Assembly: GCA_018715885.1 (NCBI GenBank)
Contig: DVKT01000071.1
Span: 1 to 56,209, forward strand
Length of the DNA: 56,209 nucleotides
Direction of reading: 5' to 3'
Source: Caccoplasma intestinavium
GTDB taxonomy: Bacteria > Bacteroidota > Bacteroidia > Bacteroidales > UBA11471
Below the pieces are notes generated by a model. That model saw nothing but the letters and a program-made list of their open reading frames with translations, did not search any database and was not told where the DNA came from. The stretch's first letter is position 1. The number at the start of each line of letters is the position of its first letter. Both the position numbers and the translations under genes were made by a program. Shown piece by piece: positions 1 to 6,929 of the stretch.

Positions 1-568
1 AGGCCGCTGAAAACTCTGTAACAGACGGAATGTCGATGGGTGTGAGGTCGAACGAAATATCTTGGGCTGTAGAAACACTCGCCGCAGGAGTTTTAGTATA
101 GTTCGGCGTAAGACGACCGTCATTACCCGAAGCCTTCGTTTCGCCATAGAGGAGGAACGCCGTAGTACCCGGCAACAGTCCGATGTTGTTATAGACTTTC
201 ACGGTACTGTTCAAACCGTTTGATTCTATATCATCCAATTTTTTCATAAGCCCCATGAACGAAGACTCTGCCTTAACCGTATCACCTACATTGCCTACTT
301 GAAATTGCATGAGGTAGATATTCTGCATACCCTGAAAGGTAGAATTTTCCTGCACATAATCGGCCGTAGAACGTTGTGTCTTGGCGTGAGGAATAGCAAA
401 AGAAATGGTGGTTTTTACCTCATCGACTTCACCGGGAACAGTCGTTGTATCGCTACCACCCGACAATAACTCTTCATCGTCGCTGCTACATGCCGTAAAA
501 GCGACACCCGAGACAAGCGCTGCACTCGCAAGGGCCAGTTTCCATGTTTTTCTCATGTCTTTTTTCAT
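1..568 (-). CDS. Fimbria-associated lipoprotein, 3' end cut by window edge
   Basis: The reading frame is open from an ATG at 568 to the window edge, so the C-terminus is missing. The N-terminus is a lipoprotein signal (MRKTWKLALASAALVSGVAFTAC) with the lipid-bearing Cys at residue 27, followed by SSDDEE, an acidic stretch like the Bacteroidota surface-lipoprotein export signal. An in-frame ATG at 556 is an equally good start. The visible mature part has the feel of Bacteroidales fimbrillin-type subunits, with a stretch near residue 80 reading MQNIYLMQFQVG. Two upstream genes on the same strand are DUF3868 and DUF3575 proteins, which typically precede fimbrial subunits. The fimbrial role is inferred mainly from that context. 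No TAnnTTTG promoter is visible just upstream, where a 0.9-kb repeat block lies. Confidence 0.6.
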   Translation of the reverse strand, partial: MKKDMRKTWKLALASAALVSGVAFTACSSDDEELLSGGSDTTTVPGEVDEVKTTISFAIPHAKTQRSTADYVQENSTFQGMQNIYLMQFQVGNVGDTVKAESSFMGLMKKLDDIESNGLNSTVKVYNNIGLLPGTTAFLLYGETKASGNDGRLTPNYTKTPAASVSTAQDISFDLTPIDIPSVTEFSAA

Positions 569-639
569 TTAATGAATAATACGTATTGATTCGTTTATAT
601 TTGGTTTATCACGTTTGTCGTTTTCTCTTTGTCTGCCCG

Positions 640-1511
640 CCGCTGCGGGCTTTTGTCATTCCGAACCGATGCCAAGCCGAGTACTGTGCAGAACACGCTT
701 GTTCGGGCACAGCCGAGGCGCGAAGGAGGAAAACAAGGTTAACCGAGACCTATGGTCGAGTGTGAGGAATCTCCGTTTTTCTCATCGGTTGAGATTCTTC
801 GGTGCTTAGCACCTCAGAATGGCATTTCTGTCATCTCGAACGAAAGTGAGAGATCTCTCACAATAACGCACTCTTGGTAGGAGATTCTTCATTTCACTTC
901 GTTCCATTCAGAATGACAGCGTTCTGTAACTTCTTTCCCGCCGCAAAGAAGTTACCAAGAAAGGTCGCCCGCTGGTTATCGGGTATTCCTGCCTCCCGCT
1001 TCGCTCGCCGACGGGGGCTGCGGAACTCGCTCCGCTCAAACAGTCCTCGCCCTATTTCCGTCTTCTCCCTCGCTCCCGGCAGCCCGATAAAGGCGGGCAT
1101 TTTTCCTCTCCGACATTGTCGACCATAAGGGTGAGGGCGGTAGCCTCTTGTCATTCCGAGCGAGGCCGATAGGCCGACGAGGAATCTCTATGTCATCTCG
1201 AATCCGCCACAGACGGTGTGAGGGGTCTCTTGCTTTTACTCGTTTAGGCGGAGATGCTTCGCTACGCTCAGCATGACAAGCAGTTGCCGGGAGATTCTTC
1301 AAGGCAAAGCCTTTCAGAATGACATTGCACTGCGAGGCCGTAACACTTGGCAAGAGATTCTTCCTCCTTGCAGTCGTCTGAATGACATACACTTGGCGAA
1401 AGATTCTTCATTTCATTTCGTTCCATTCAGAATGACATTGCACCGTAGGGCTTCAACACCTTGACAAGGAATTCTTCTCTTCACTACATTCTATCTAAGA
1501 ATGACACGCCT
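640..1511. repeat. Repeat block 1: short dispersed repeats around core copy A
   Basis: This stretch between the fimbrial lipoprotein and the DUF3868 gene holds no convincing gene. It is built of roughly 35-45 bp units ending in variants of CATTCAGAATGACA or TGTCATTCCGAGCG and starting with GGAGATTCTTC or GAGGAATCTC. Units in both orientations are joined end to end. Clear units lie near 880-915, 1148-1190, 1245-1280, 1290-1328, 1340-1388, 1395-1437 and 1462-1506. The spacers are related as well: the stretch after 1438 matches the one after 4547. Short reading frames through this block are by-products of the repeats. Confidence 0.85.
928..1150 (+). repeat. 225-bp core repeat, copy A
   Basis: GC-rich unit that recurs inverted at 5912-6137 and 6276-6500, about 90% identical by eye. 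It begins with a hairpin (AACTTCTTT, loop CCCGCCGC, AAAGAAGTT at 928-953). It continues with a segment ending TGCGGAACTCGCTCCGCTCA near 1038, and then GCCCGATAAAGGCGGGC, which can form a small stem, near 1082-1098. It ends just before GTCATTCCGAGCGAGG. No reading frame is conserved convincingly across the three copies. Its function is unknown. Confidence 0.85.
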
Positions 1512-1512
1512 G

Positions 1513-3084
1513 TCATTCCGCACCGTCGCCGATGCGACGTTTTATGAGGAACAGGTTGCGAGCGGCAGCTTCGTCGCCGGCCTGCGCAGCCCGTTGCAAA
1601 TAATCGAGCGCACGGGCTATGTCGCCATTGACATAGCAGGCATTGCCCAACGCATTGTAACTGCGGGGGTCGTAAGCTACGGTTTCGAGCATGGCCAGCG
1701 CCTCGGCGGGATAACCGCCGGTAAGCAGCCCTATGGCCCGGTTGATGACGATTGCCACACGGTCGGGCGCATTGTCGTAATAGATACGCACGTAACCGGC
1801 GTTACGCAACTCGGGCAAGGCTTCCCGGCAGAGATAGCGGTAAGCCCGGTTGCCCCGGAGACGCCGCATGGCGCTCTCACGCATCACGGGGTCGGGTATG
1901 GAGTCGATGACCTGCAAGAGGCCGTCGCGGAACTCATTGGTAGAATCGGTGTCGGCCACATAGTCGCGCAACTCGGTCCATGCGGGACCACCGGAGACAA
2001 GGCGGAACAACGAATCGGGATACCCCGTGCGTTCCTGTATGTAACGTGCCAACGCCTCGGCACGCCGTTGCGCCAACCGTATATTGAAGGCGATAGGACC
2101 CTCGGGCGAGGCCAGACCGATGATTTCGATAAAGCGCACTTCGGCGGCGCTGTCGGCCGATACCCGCGCGGTCAGCTCCACAATCTTGTCGAGCGTCTCG
2201 TTATTGGTACGGTACAGCGTATCGAGATAGGAACGGTTTACGGGGTAATGCACATACAATGCGCCGGGCTCCTTGCGCAACACCTGCGTACCGTCATAGG
2301 GACGGTAATCGGCCAGCCGGTGCAGCACGGGGTTTTCCTGTGCCAACGCATAGGTCTGCGGCACGACGAGCGGTATCACGGGGTGGTAGGGCGGTATGTA
2401 ACGGAATGGCTCACGGCACAAGGGGGCGAGGGTATCGACCGAGCAACAGCCCTCTTTCTCGCGGGCGAGGCAGAGGGCGAGGTTGCCGTAACGCATCCAC
2501 GGTTGCACGGCAATGCGCATCTCATACCACAAGGTATCACCGGGAACGCCTTTCGGCACAGAGGGATACCACTCCTGCCGGCCGTCGAGCCACGCTTCCC
2601 GCGCACTGTACTTGCGATGCCGCTTACCCTGAAAGACGACAGCGGGCAAAGCGAGCGTGTCGCCCGCCCCGCAAAGCGAGGGGGTGAACCACAAACAATA
2701 GTCTTTCTTTACCTCCCGCCGCGAGGCCGTAAGGGGGAATTGCAAGGTGAGGGCAAAACTGTCGGCCCACTCGATAATGCAGGTATCGGGTACACCCGAT
2801 CCGCCTACGGAACGCACCGCGAGTGAGTCGGAAACTTGGGGCACTGACGCCCGAGCGATCGTACCCGCCACAGTATCGACGACATAGGTCGTGGAGACCA
2901 TCAGCGTGGTATCGACAACGAGCGTACCGGCCGAGAGGCGCGTACTGACGACTCTCGCCGTATCGCGAACGAAAGCCGTATCGGCCACAGCGGCATAACA
3001 GCCGGGAACAAACGACGCGGCCACACCTTTTCCCGGGAGGGCGAGCATCGCCAAAACACATATACGGGTGATTATCTTATTCAT
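1513..3084 (-). CDS. DUF3868-type protein with OmpA-like and TPR-like C-terminal parts
   Basis: A 523-residue secreted protein with signal peptide MNKIITRICVLAMLALPGKGVA. The first about 250 residues are a beta-rich region of the kind seen in DUF3868 proteins of Bacteroidales fimbrial operons. Around residues 310-350 there is an OmpA-family stretch (IEIIGLASPEGPIAFN, then RAEALARYI), suggesting peptidoglycan binding. The C-terminal 80 residues contain a TPR-like repeat (ALGNACYVNGDIARALDYL). The start lies 4 bases after the stop of the DUF3575 gene, so the two are almost certainly co-transcribed. An outer-membrane or periplasmic role in anchoring or assembling fimbriae is inferred from family and context. 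A long reading frame on the opposite strand (1501-2826) is a shadow. Confidence 0.8.
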   Translation of the reverse strand: MNKIITRICVLAMLALPGKGVAASFVPGCYAAVADTAFVRDTARVVSTRLSAGTLVVDTTLMVSTTYVVDTVAGTIARASVPQVSDSLAVRSVGGSGVPDTCIIEWADSFALTLQFPLTASRREVKKDYCLWFTPSLCGAGDTLALPAVVFQGKRHRKYSAREAWLDGRQEWYPSVPKGVPGDTLWYEMRIAVQPWMRYGNLALCLAREKEGCCSVDTLAPLCREPFRYIPPYHPVIPLVVPQTYALAQENPVLHRLADYRPYDGTQVLRKEPGALYVHYPVNRSYLDTLYRTNNETLDKIVELTARVSADSAAEVRFIEIIGLASPEGPIAFNIRLAQRRAEALARYIQERTGYPDSLFRLVSGGPAWTELRDYVADTDSTNEFRDGLLQVIDSIPDPVMRESAMRRLRGNRAYRYLCREALPELRNAGYVRIYYDNAPDRVAIVINRAIGLLTGGYPAEALAMLETVAYDPRSYNALGNACYVNGDIARALDYLQRAAQAGDEAAARNLFLIKRRIGDGAE

Positions 3085-3088
3085 GGCG

Positions 3089-3718
3089 TCAATCGATTAC
3101 ATAGACCACCGAAAGCGAGAGCTTGGTAGGCATGAAAATATTTTTCTTCTGTATTCCCTGATAACGTCCGCAATGGCGACAACGGTAATACTTCGAGCAG
3201 GTATGGGCGAAACCGAGGCCGATAACCCCCTCGATGCTCCACCGCCTGTTGATGATGTGATGGTAACCGTAGACAAGCCCCCCGCCGTAGAGGTTACCCT
3301 GAAAACGATAGTCGCGCAACTGCTTCCACAAGCCGAATGGCATGTGCACGTTCCCGGCGTTGTAGTGCATATACAACAAGTGTGCACCCACGAAATGGCC
3401 ACCGAAAGGAGCGCACAGCCAGTAACGCGCCTCGGGTTGCACGGCAACATGCCGCCACTTCTTGTTGTCGCCGAAAGTGAAGGGATTGTAACTGAGAGAA
3501 AGGTCGAGCGTCCATTTGCGGGCGACCCGATATTCAAAAGCGAGATTGGGCGAGACGGTGGCCCACCCTATTGCATTGGTCTTCACGGCCATATCCTGTG
3601 CTATACCGTCAACAGGGAAAAACAGAAGCAAAGCCATGCAGCCCGCTACCGCCCGCCACCATTTCTTACCGATAACGGCAAAAACACATAAAAATAGTTT
3701 TTCGGTTTTCTCGGTCAT
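3089..3718 (-). CDS. DUF3575 family outer-membrane protein
   Basis: A 209-residue protein. I chose the ATG at 3718 because it places a signal peptide (MTEKTEKLF... ending FFPVDGIAQ near residue 41) in the usual position. A longer frame to 3775 adds 19 residues with no signal character. The mature part (MAVKTNAIGWATVSPNLAFE, then KWTLDLSLSYNPF, and a C-terminal LSLSVVYVID) is typical of DUF3575, predicted to be a small outer-membrane beta-barrel found ahead of DUF3868 and fimbrial genes. It is the first gene of the minus-strand group. Aromatic residues are plentiful and alternate in strand-like fashion. Confidence 0.8.
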   Translation of the reverse strand: MTEKTEKLFLCVFAVIGKKWWRAVAGCMALLLFFPVDGIAQDMAVKTNAIGWATVSPNLAFEYRVARKWTLDLSLSYNPFTFGDNKKWRHVAVQPEARYWLCAPFGGHFVGAHLLYMHYNAGNVHMPFGLWKQLRDYRFQGNLYGGGLVYGYHHIINRRWSIEGVIGLGFAHTCSKYYRCRHCGRYQGIQKKNIFMPTKLSLSVVYVID

Positions 3719-4420
3719 TTTTTTATTCCGATGCAAGGATATAATTATATTCCTTAATTCTACAATTCCGGACACTTCTATTTTTTAATGCTCTTAAAGA
3801 TTCTGGGGAAACCTCTAAAAAACAATTCCGTAAACCGATAATCAACACAGAATTCCATCACAGTACAATAGGTTTACTTCTCTCATCAGATTCCTCTTTC
3901 GCCCTATTTTTGCGATTAAGAATCGGATAACACGGCAAAGATAATAAACAATGCAGTTTATAAAAACAAATTCTGAGAAAATACAAAGAAATTTAATATA
4001 TAACCTTGCAGACGAAAAATCGGAATTCATAGATTCCCACCTCTCGCAGCGGATCGACGATGTATCTATAAAACAAATTACGCAGGAAAGGGTTCGCTCG
4101 GGAGAATGTCGCACAGAGACTTTTTCTACTCGTAATATTCAAAAAAAGATTGATTATCTCACGATAACCAATCTCCGTAACCTAAATTTAATACCATGAA
4201 AAACACTGTTCTCAAATGTACATAATTATAACAAATGAAACAAGAATTGTTTGACAATCAGGCCACCGTTTCACATAGTTTAACACAATTATCCTATACT
4301 GCCCGCGAACAGCGGATACCCATGCAGAATCGTTGCTCTGAATCGAAATTTGTCCGAAAGCCATGCAGCCTTCTCCTCGCCTTTGTCGGCATTAACCTAA
4401 GGAGGATAGCACGTCGGGGT
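3719..4420. other. Intergenic stretch with a possible decayed gene start
   Basis: No convincing gene is seen here. On the minus strand 3842-4033 could encode a short peptide (MNSDFSSARLYIKFLCIFSE and on) that loosely resembles the membrane start of a sugar-phosphate transferase. It ends after 63 residues and may be a remnant or chance. On the plus strand an 82-residue frame at 3951-4199 overlaps it and has no recognisable features. Composition is more AT-rich than in the neighbouring genes. Confidence 0.4.
3936..3943 (-). promoter_or_regulatory. Possible -7 element upstream of the DUF3575 gene
   Basis: Read on the minus strand this is TATCTTTG, matching the Bacteroidota TAnnTTTG consensus. 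A TTTG lies 23 bases further upstream, slightly beyond the usual 19-21. It would give a leader of about 210 bases. It also falls inside the possible remnant reading frame, so it may be coincidental. Confidence 0.3.
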
Positions 4421-4615
4421 GTCATTCCGAGCGCACGCGAGGAATCTCTATATTATCCCGAACCCGCCACAGGTGGTGTGAGGGATCTCATGCTTTTGAG
4501 CATTTAGGCAGGAGATTCTTCACTACGCTTACGCTACGTTCAGAATGACATTGCGTCGTAAGAGCTTCAACACATTGCAAGGGATTCTTCCTCCCTGCGG
4601 TCGTCAGAATGATAG
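4421..4615. repeat. Repeat block 2: short dispersed repeats upstream of metF
   Basis: Four to five joined units of the same family as block 1: GTCATTCCGAGCGCACGCG at 4421, a unit with CCGCCACAGGTGGTGTGAGG near 4463-4482, GGAGATTCTTC at 4510 ending in CAGAATGACA, and GGATTCTTCCTCC near 4582 ending in CAGAATGATA. The order matches positions 1150-1390 of block 1, so this is a partial copy of the same composite without the GC-rich core. Confidence 0.8.
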
Positions 4616-4706
4616 CGCAACCGAAAGGAAACGAACAAAAAACTGCGAAAAAAAAGTATTTACCGAATTTTCTTAACAATACGCCGCTTTATCCCGATAA
4701 AAACAG

Positions 4707-4714
4707 TATTTTTG
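4707..4714 (+). promoter_or_regulatory. metF promoter -7 element
   Basis: TATTTTTG fits TAnnTTTG exactly. It lies 18 bases upstream of the metF ATG, so the leader would be about 10 bases. A clear TTTG -33 element is not seen. Confidence 0.5.
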
Positions 4715-4731
4715 CACAAAATGGAAAAACG

Positions 4732-5682
4732 ATGAACGTCGCCGAAATAATTAAAAACAGCTCCCGAACAGCCTTTTCTTTTGAAGTTCTCCCTCCTCTG
4801 AAAGGAAACAGCATCGACAAGGTATTCGACACGATCGATGCACTACGCGAATTCGACCCGAAGTACATCAATATCACATCGCACCGCAGCGAGTTTATCT
4901 ACAAAGCTGCCGATAACGGCCTCTACCAACGGGTGTCGGAAAAAAGCCGTCCGGGATCGGTCGCCGTGGCCGCCGCCATACAGTACAAATACCGTATTCC
5001 GGCCGTTCCGCACCTCATTTGCAGCGGGTTTACCAAAATTGAAACCGAATACGCACTGATAGACCTGAACTTTTTGGGCATCACCGACCTGCTCATTCTG
5101 CGAGGAGACAAGGCCAAACACGAAGCGCGATTCTCGCCTTCGCCCGAAGGTCATGCCCATGCCATAGACCTGCAACAACAGGTAAACCGTTTCAACGAAG
5201 GCTATTTTCTCGACGGTTCACACATGACCCTTTCATCGCCATTCTCCTACGGGGTGGCCGGCTATCCCGAGAAACACGACGAAGCTCCCAACCTCGAAAC
5301 CGACCTGCGCCACCTGAAAGCCAAAGTCGACGCCGGGGCATCGTATATCGTAACACAAATGTTTTTCGATAACGCAAAATATTTCGCTTTTGTAGAACGC
5401 TGCCGCGCCGAAGGCATCACCGTACCCATCGTGCCGGGCCTGAAACCGATCACCTCGGCCAACCAACTGACGGTGCTGCCCAAAGTGTTCCACGTAGACC
5501 TTCCTGAGCCGTTGGCCCGGGAACTGGCGGCCTGCCGCGACGATGCTGCTGCCCGTGAAGTAGGCGTGGAATGGTGTACAACGCAAGCCCGGGAACTGAA
5601 AGACCGAGGCGTACCGAGCATACATTTCTACTCACTCATGGCGACCGAAAGCGTGCGGCGCGTGGCCCGAGCAGTGTATTAG
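4732..5682 (+). CDS. metF: 5,10-methylenetetrahydrofolate reductase
   Basis: A 316-residue protein that reduces 5,10-methylene-THF to 5-methyl-THF using FAD, supplying methyl groups for methionine synthesis. Family marks are the N-terminal SFEVLPPLKGNSIDKVF, the LILRGDK loop near residue 125 (the ALRGD region of MetF) and the C-terminal GVPSIHFYSLMATESV. The length fits the family (about 300). The upstream in-frame extension to 4609 runs through the repeat block, so the start at 4732 just after a TATTTTTG box is preferred. The gene stands alone between two repeat blocks and is not in an operon with other methionine genes. Confidence 0.93.
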   Translation: MNVAEIIKNSSRTAFSFEVLPPLKGNSIDKVFDTIDALREFDPKYINITSHRSEFIYKAADNGLYQRVSEKSRPGSVAVAAAIQYKYRIPAVPHLICSGFTKIETEYALIDLNFLGITDLLILRGDKAKHEARFSPSPEGHAHAIDLQQQVNRFNEGYFLDGSHMTLSSPFSYGVAGYPEKHDEAPNLETDLRHLKAKVDAGASYIVTQMFFDNAKYFAFVERCRAEGITVPIVPGLKPITSANQLTVLPKVFHVDLPEPLARELAACRDDAAAREVGVEWCTTQARELKDRGVPSIHFYSLMATESVRRVARAVY

Positions 5683-5911
5683 GACAACCCGACGGAAACG
5701 ACCATTGAAACAAATATGGCAGACATTGCTATTCCAATGTAGCGCAAGCGTAGTGAAGATAAAGAGCCCCTTGCCAAGTGCATGCCATTCTGAACGGGAC
5801 GAAGTGAAATGAAGAATCTTTTGCCAAGTGTATGTCATTCTGACGACTGCAAGGAGGAAGAATCTCTACCCAAGAACGAAGAGAGGGATTCCTCGCATAT
5901 ACTCGGAATGA

Positions 5912-6137
5912 CAAGAGGCTACCGCCCCTCACTTTTAATAGCCGGTAATGTCGGAGAGGGGAAAATGCCCGCCTTTATCGGGCTGCCGGGAGCGAGGAAG
6001 AAGACGGAAATAGGGCGAGGACTGTTTGAGCGAAGTGAGTTCCGCAGCCCCCGTCGGCGAGCGAAGCGGGAGGCAGGAGCACCCGATAACCGGCGGGCGA
6101 CCTTTCTTGGTTACTTCTTTGCGGCGGGAAAGAAGTT
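5912..6137 (-). repeat. 225-bp core repeat, copy B (inverted relative to A)
   Basis: It matches copy A read on the opposite strand over its whole length. It keeps the end hairpin (ACTTCTTT, GCGGCGGG, AAAGAAGT, near 6113-6136) and the GCCCGATAAAGGCGGGC stem (reverse complement near 5967-5983). It is separated from copy C by 138 bases. Confidence 0.85.
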
Positions 6138-6275
6138 ACATCACACTGTCATTCTGAACGTAGCGTAAGCGCAGTGAAGACTCTCCGCCTAAATGCTCAA
6201 AAGCATGAGATCTCTCACATGCGTTCGAGATGACATAGAGATTCCTTGTCGGGCTATCGCCCTCGCTCGGAATGA

Positions 6276-6500
6276 CAAGAGGCTACCGCCCTTACCCTTA
6301 ACGGCCGGTAATGTCTGAGAGGGAAAAATGCCCGCCTTTATCGGGCTGCCGGGAGCGAGGGAGAAAACGGAAATAGGGCGAGGACTGTTTGAGCGGAGCG
6401 AGTTCCGCAGCCCCCGTCGGCAAGCGAAGCGGGAGGCAGGAATACCCGATAACCAGCGGGCGACCTTTCTTGGTTACTTCTTTGCGGCGGGAAAGAAGTA
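6276..6500 (-). repeat. 225-bp core repeat, copy C (inverted relative to A)
   Basis: A third copy, in the same orientation as B and nearly identical to it by eye. The edges are the same: a CAAGAGGCTACCGCCC boundary on the left and the AAAGAAGT hairpin on the right. Confidence 0.85.
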
Positions 6501-6847
6501 ACGGAACATTGTCATTCTGAATGCAGCGTAAGCGGAATGAAGAATCTCTCGCCAAGTGAGCGTTATTGCATGAGATTCCTCACACTCGGCCTACGACCTC
6601 GGTTCGGAATGACATTATGGAAAGGGGCAAAAGTAAACCGGGGGCGTGATTACGTACCCGGTTTTTATGAGATTCTCGCATTCGCTCGGAATAACACGAT
6701 TGTCATTCTGAACGGAACGCAGTGAAGTATGTGCATGGCTGGGGATTCCTCATGTTCATTCGGAATGACAGAGAATGAGATTCCTCGTCGGGCTTGCGCC
6801 CTCGCTCGGAATGACAAAATCCGGAATGACACTGGAAGAAAATCCAT

Positions 6848-6883
6848 AAAAAGCAAGAGAGGTGCGGAAATCCGCACCTCTCT
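6848..6883 (-). terminator. Intrinsic terminator of the DUF5123-type gene
   Basis: A perfect 13-base stem (AGAGAGGTGCGGA at 6856-6868, TCCGCACCTCTCT at 6871-6883) is followed on the minus strand, after TGC, by five T residues (6852-6848). It lies 47 bases past the stop codon at 6930, inside repeat block 3. Confidence 0.85.
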
Positions 6884-6929
6884 TTATAGGACTCCTACTC
6901 CGCCGTTGGCGGATTCGGAATGACAAGGA

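Larger units (their letters stand above)
5735..6925. repeat. Repeat block 3: short repeats with core copies B and C
   Basis: This 1.2-kb stretch between metF and the DUF5123-type gene is wholly repeat-derived. On the minus strand it reads as short units, core C, a 138-base composite (6138-6275), core B, then more short units. The composite has the same order as 1150-1275 of block 1, including a CATGCTTTTGAGCATTTAG segment shared with 4488-4506. Further short units lie at 6510-6790 and 6893-6925. Frames running through it are not genes. Confidence 0.85.

Noticed and set aside
874..1392. Short frames inside repeat block 1, and similar ones at 5809-6168 and 6298-6555
   Set aside because: They translate the repeats (HSERSE, RFARRRG and similar strings) and change frame between copies.
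640..1511. CRISPR-like array
   Set aside because: Units vary in sequence, length and orientation and the spacers are themselves repeated. No cas genes are present.
1501..2826. 441-codon plus-strand frame opposite the DUF3868 gene
   Set aside because: It is antisense to a gene with a signal peptide and family features, and its composition (many Gly, Arg, His) is typical of a shadow frame.
3951..4199. 82-codon plus-strand frame upstream of metF
   Set aside because: It has no domain, no promoter at a suitable distance, and overlaps another doubtful frame on the other strand.
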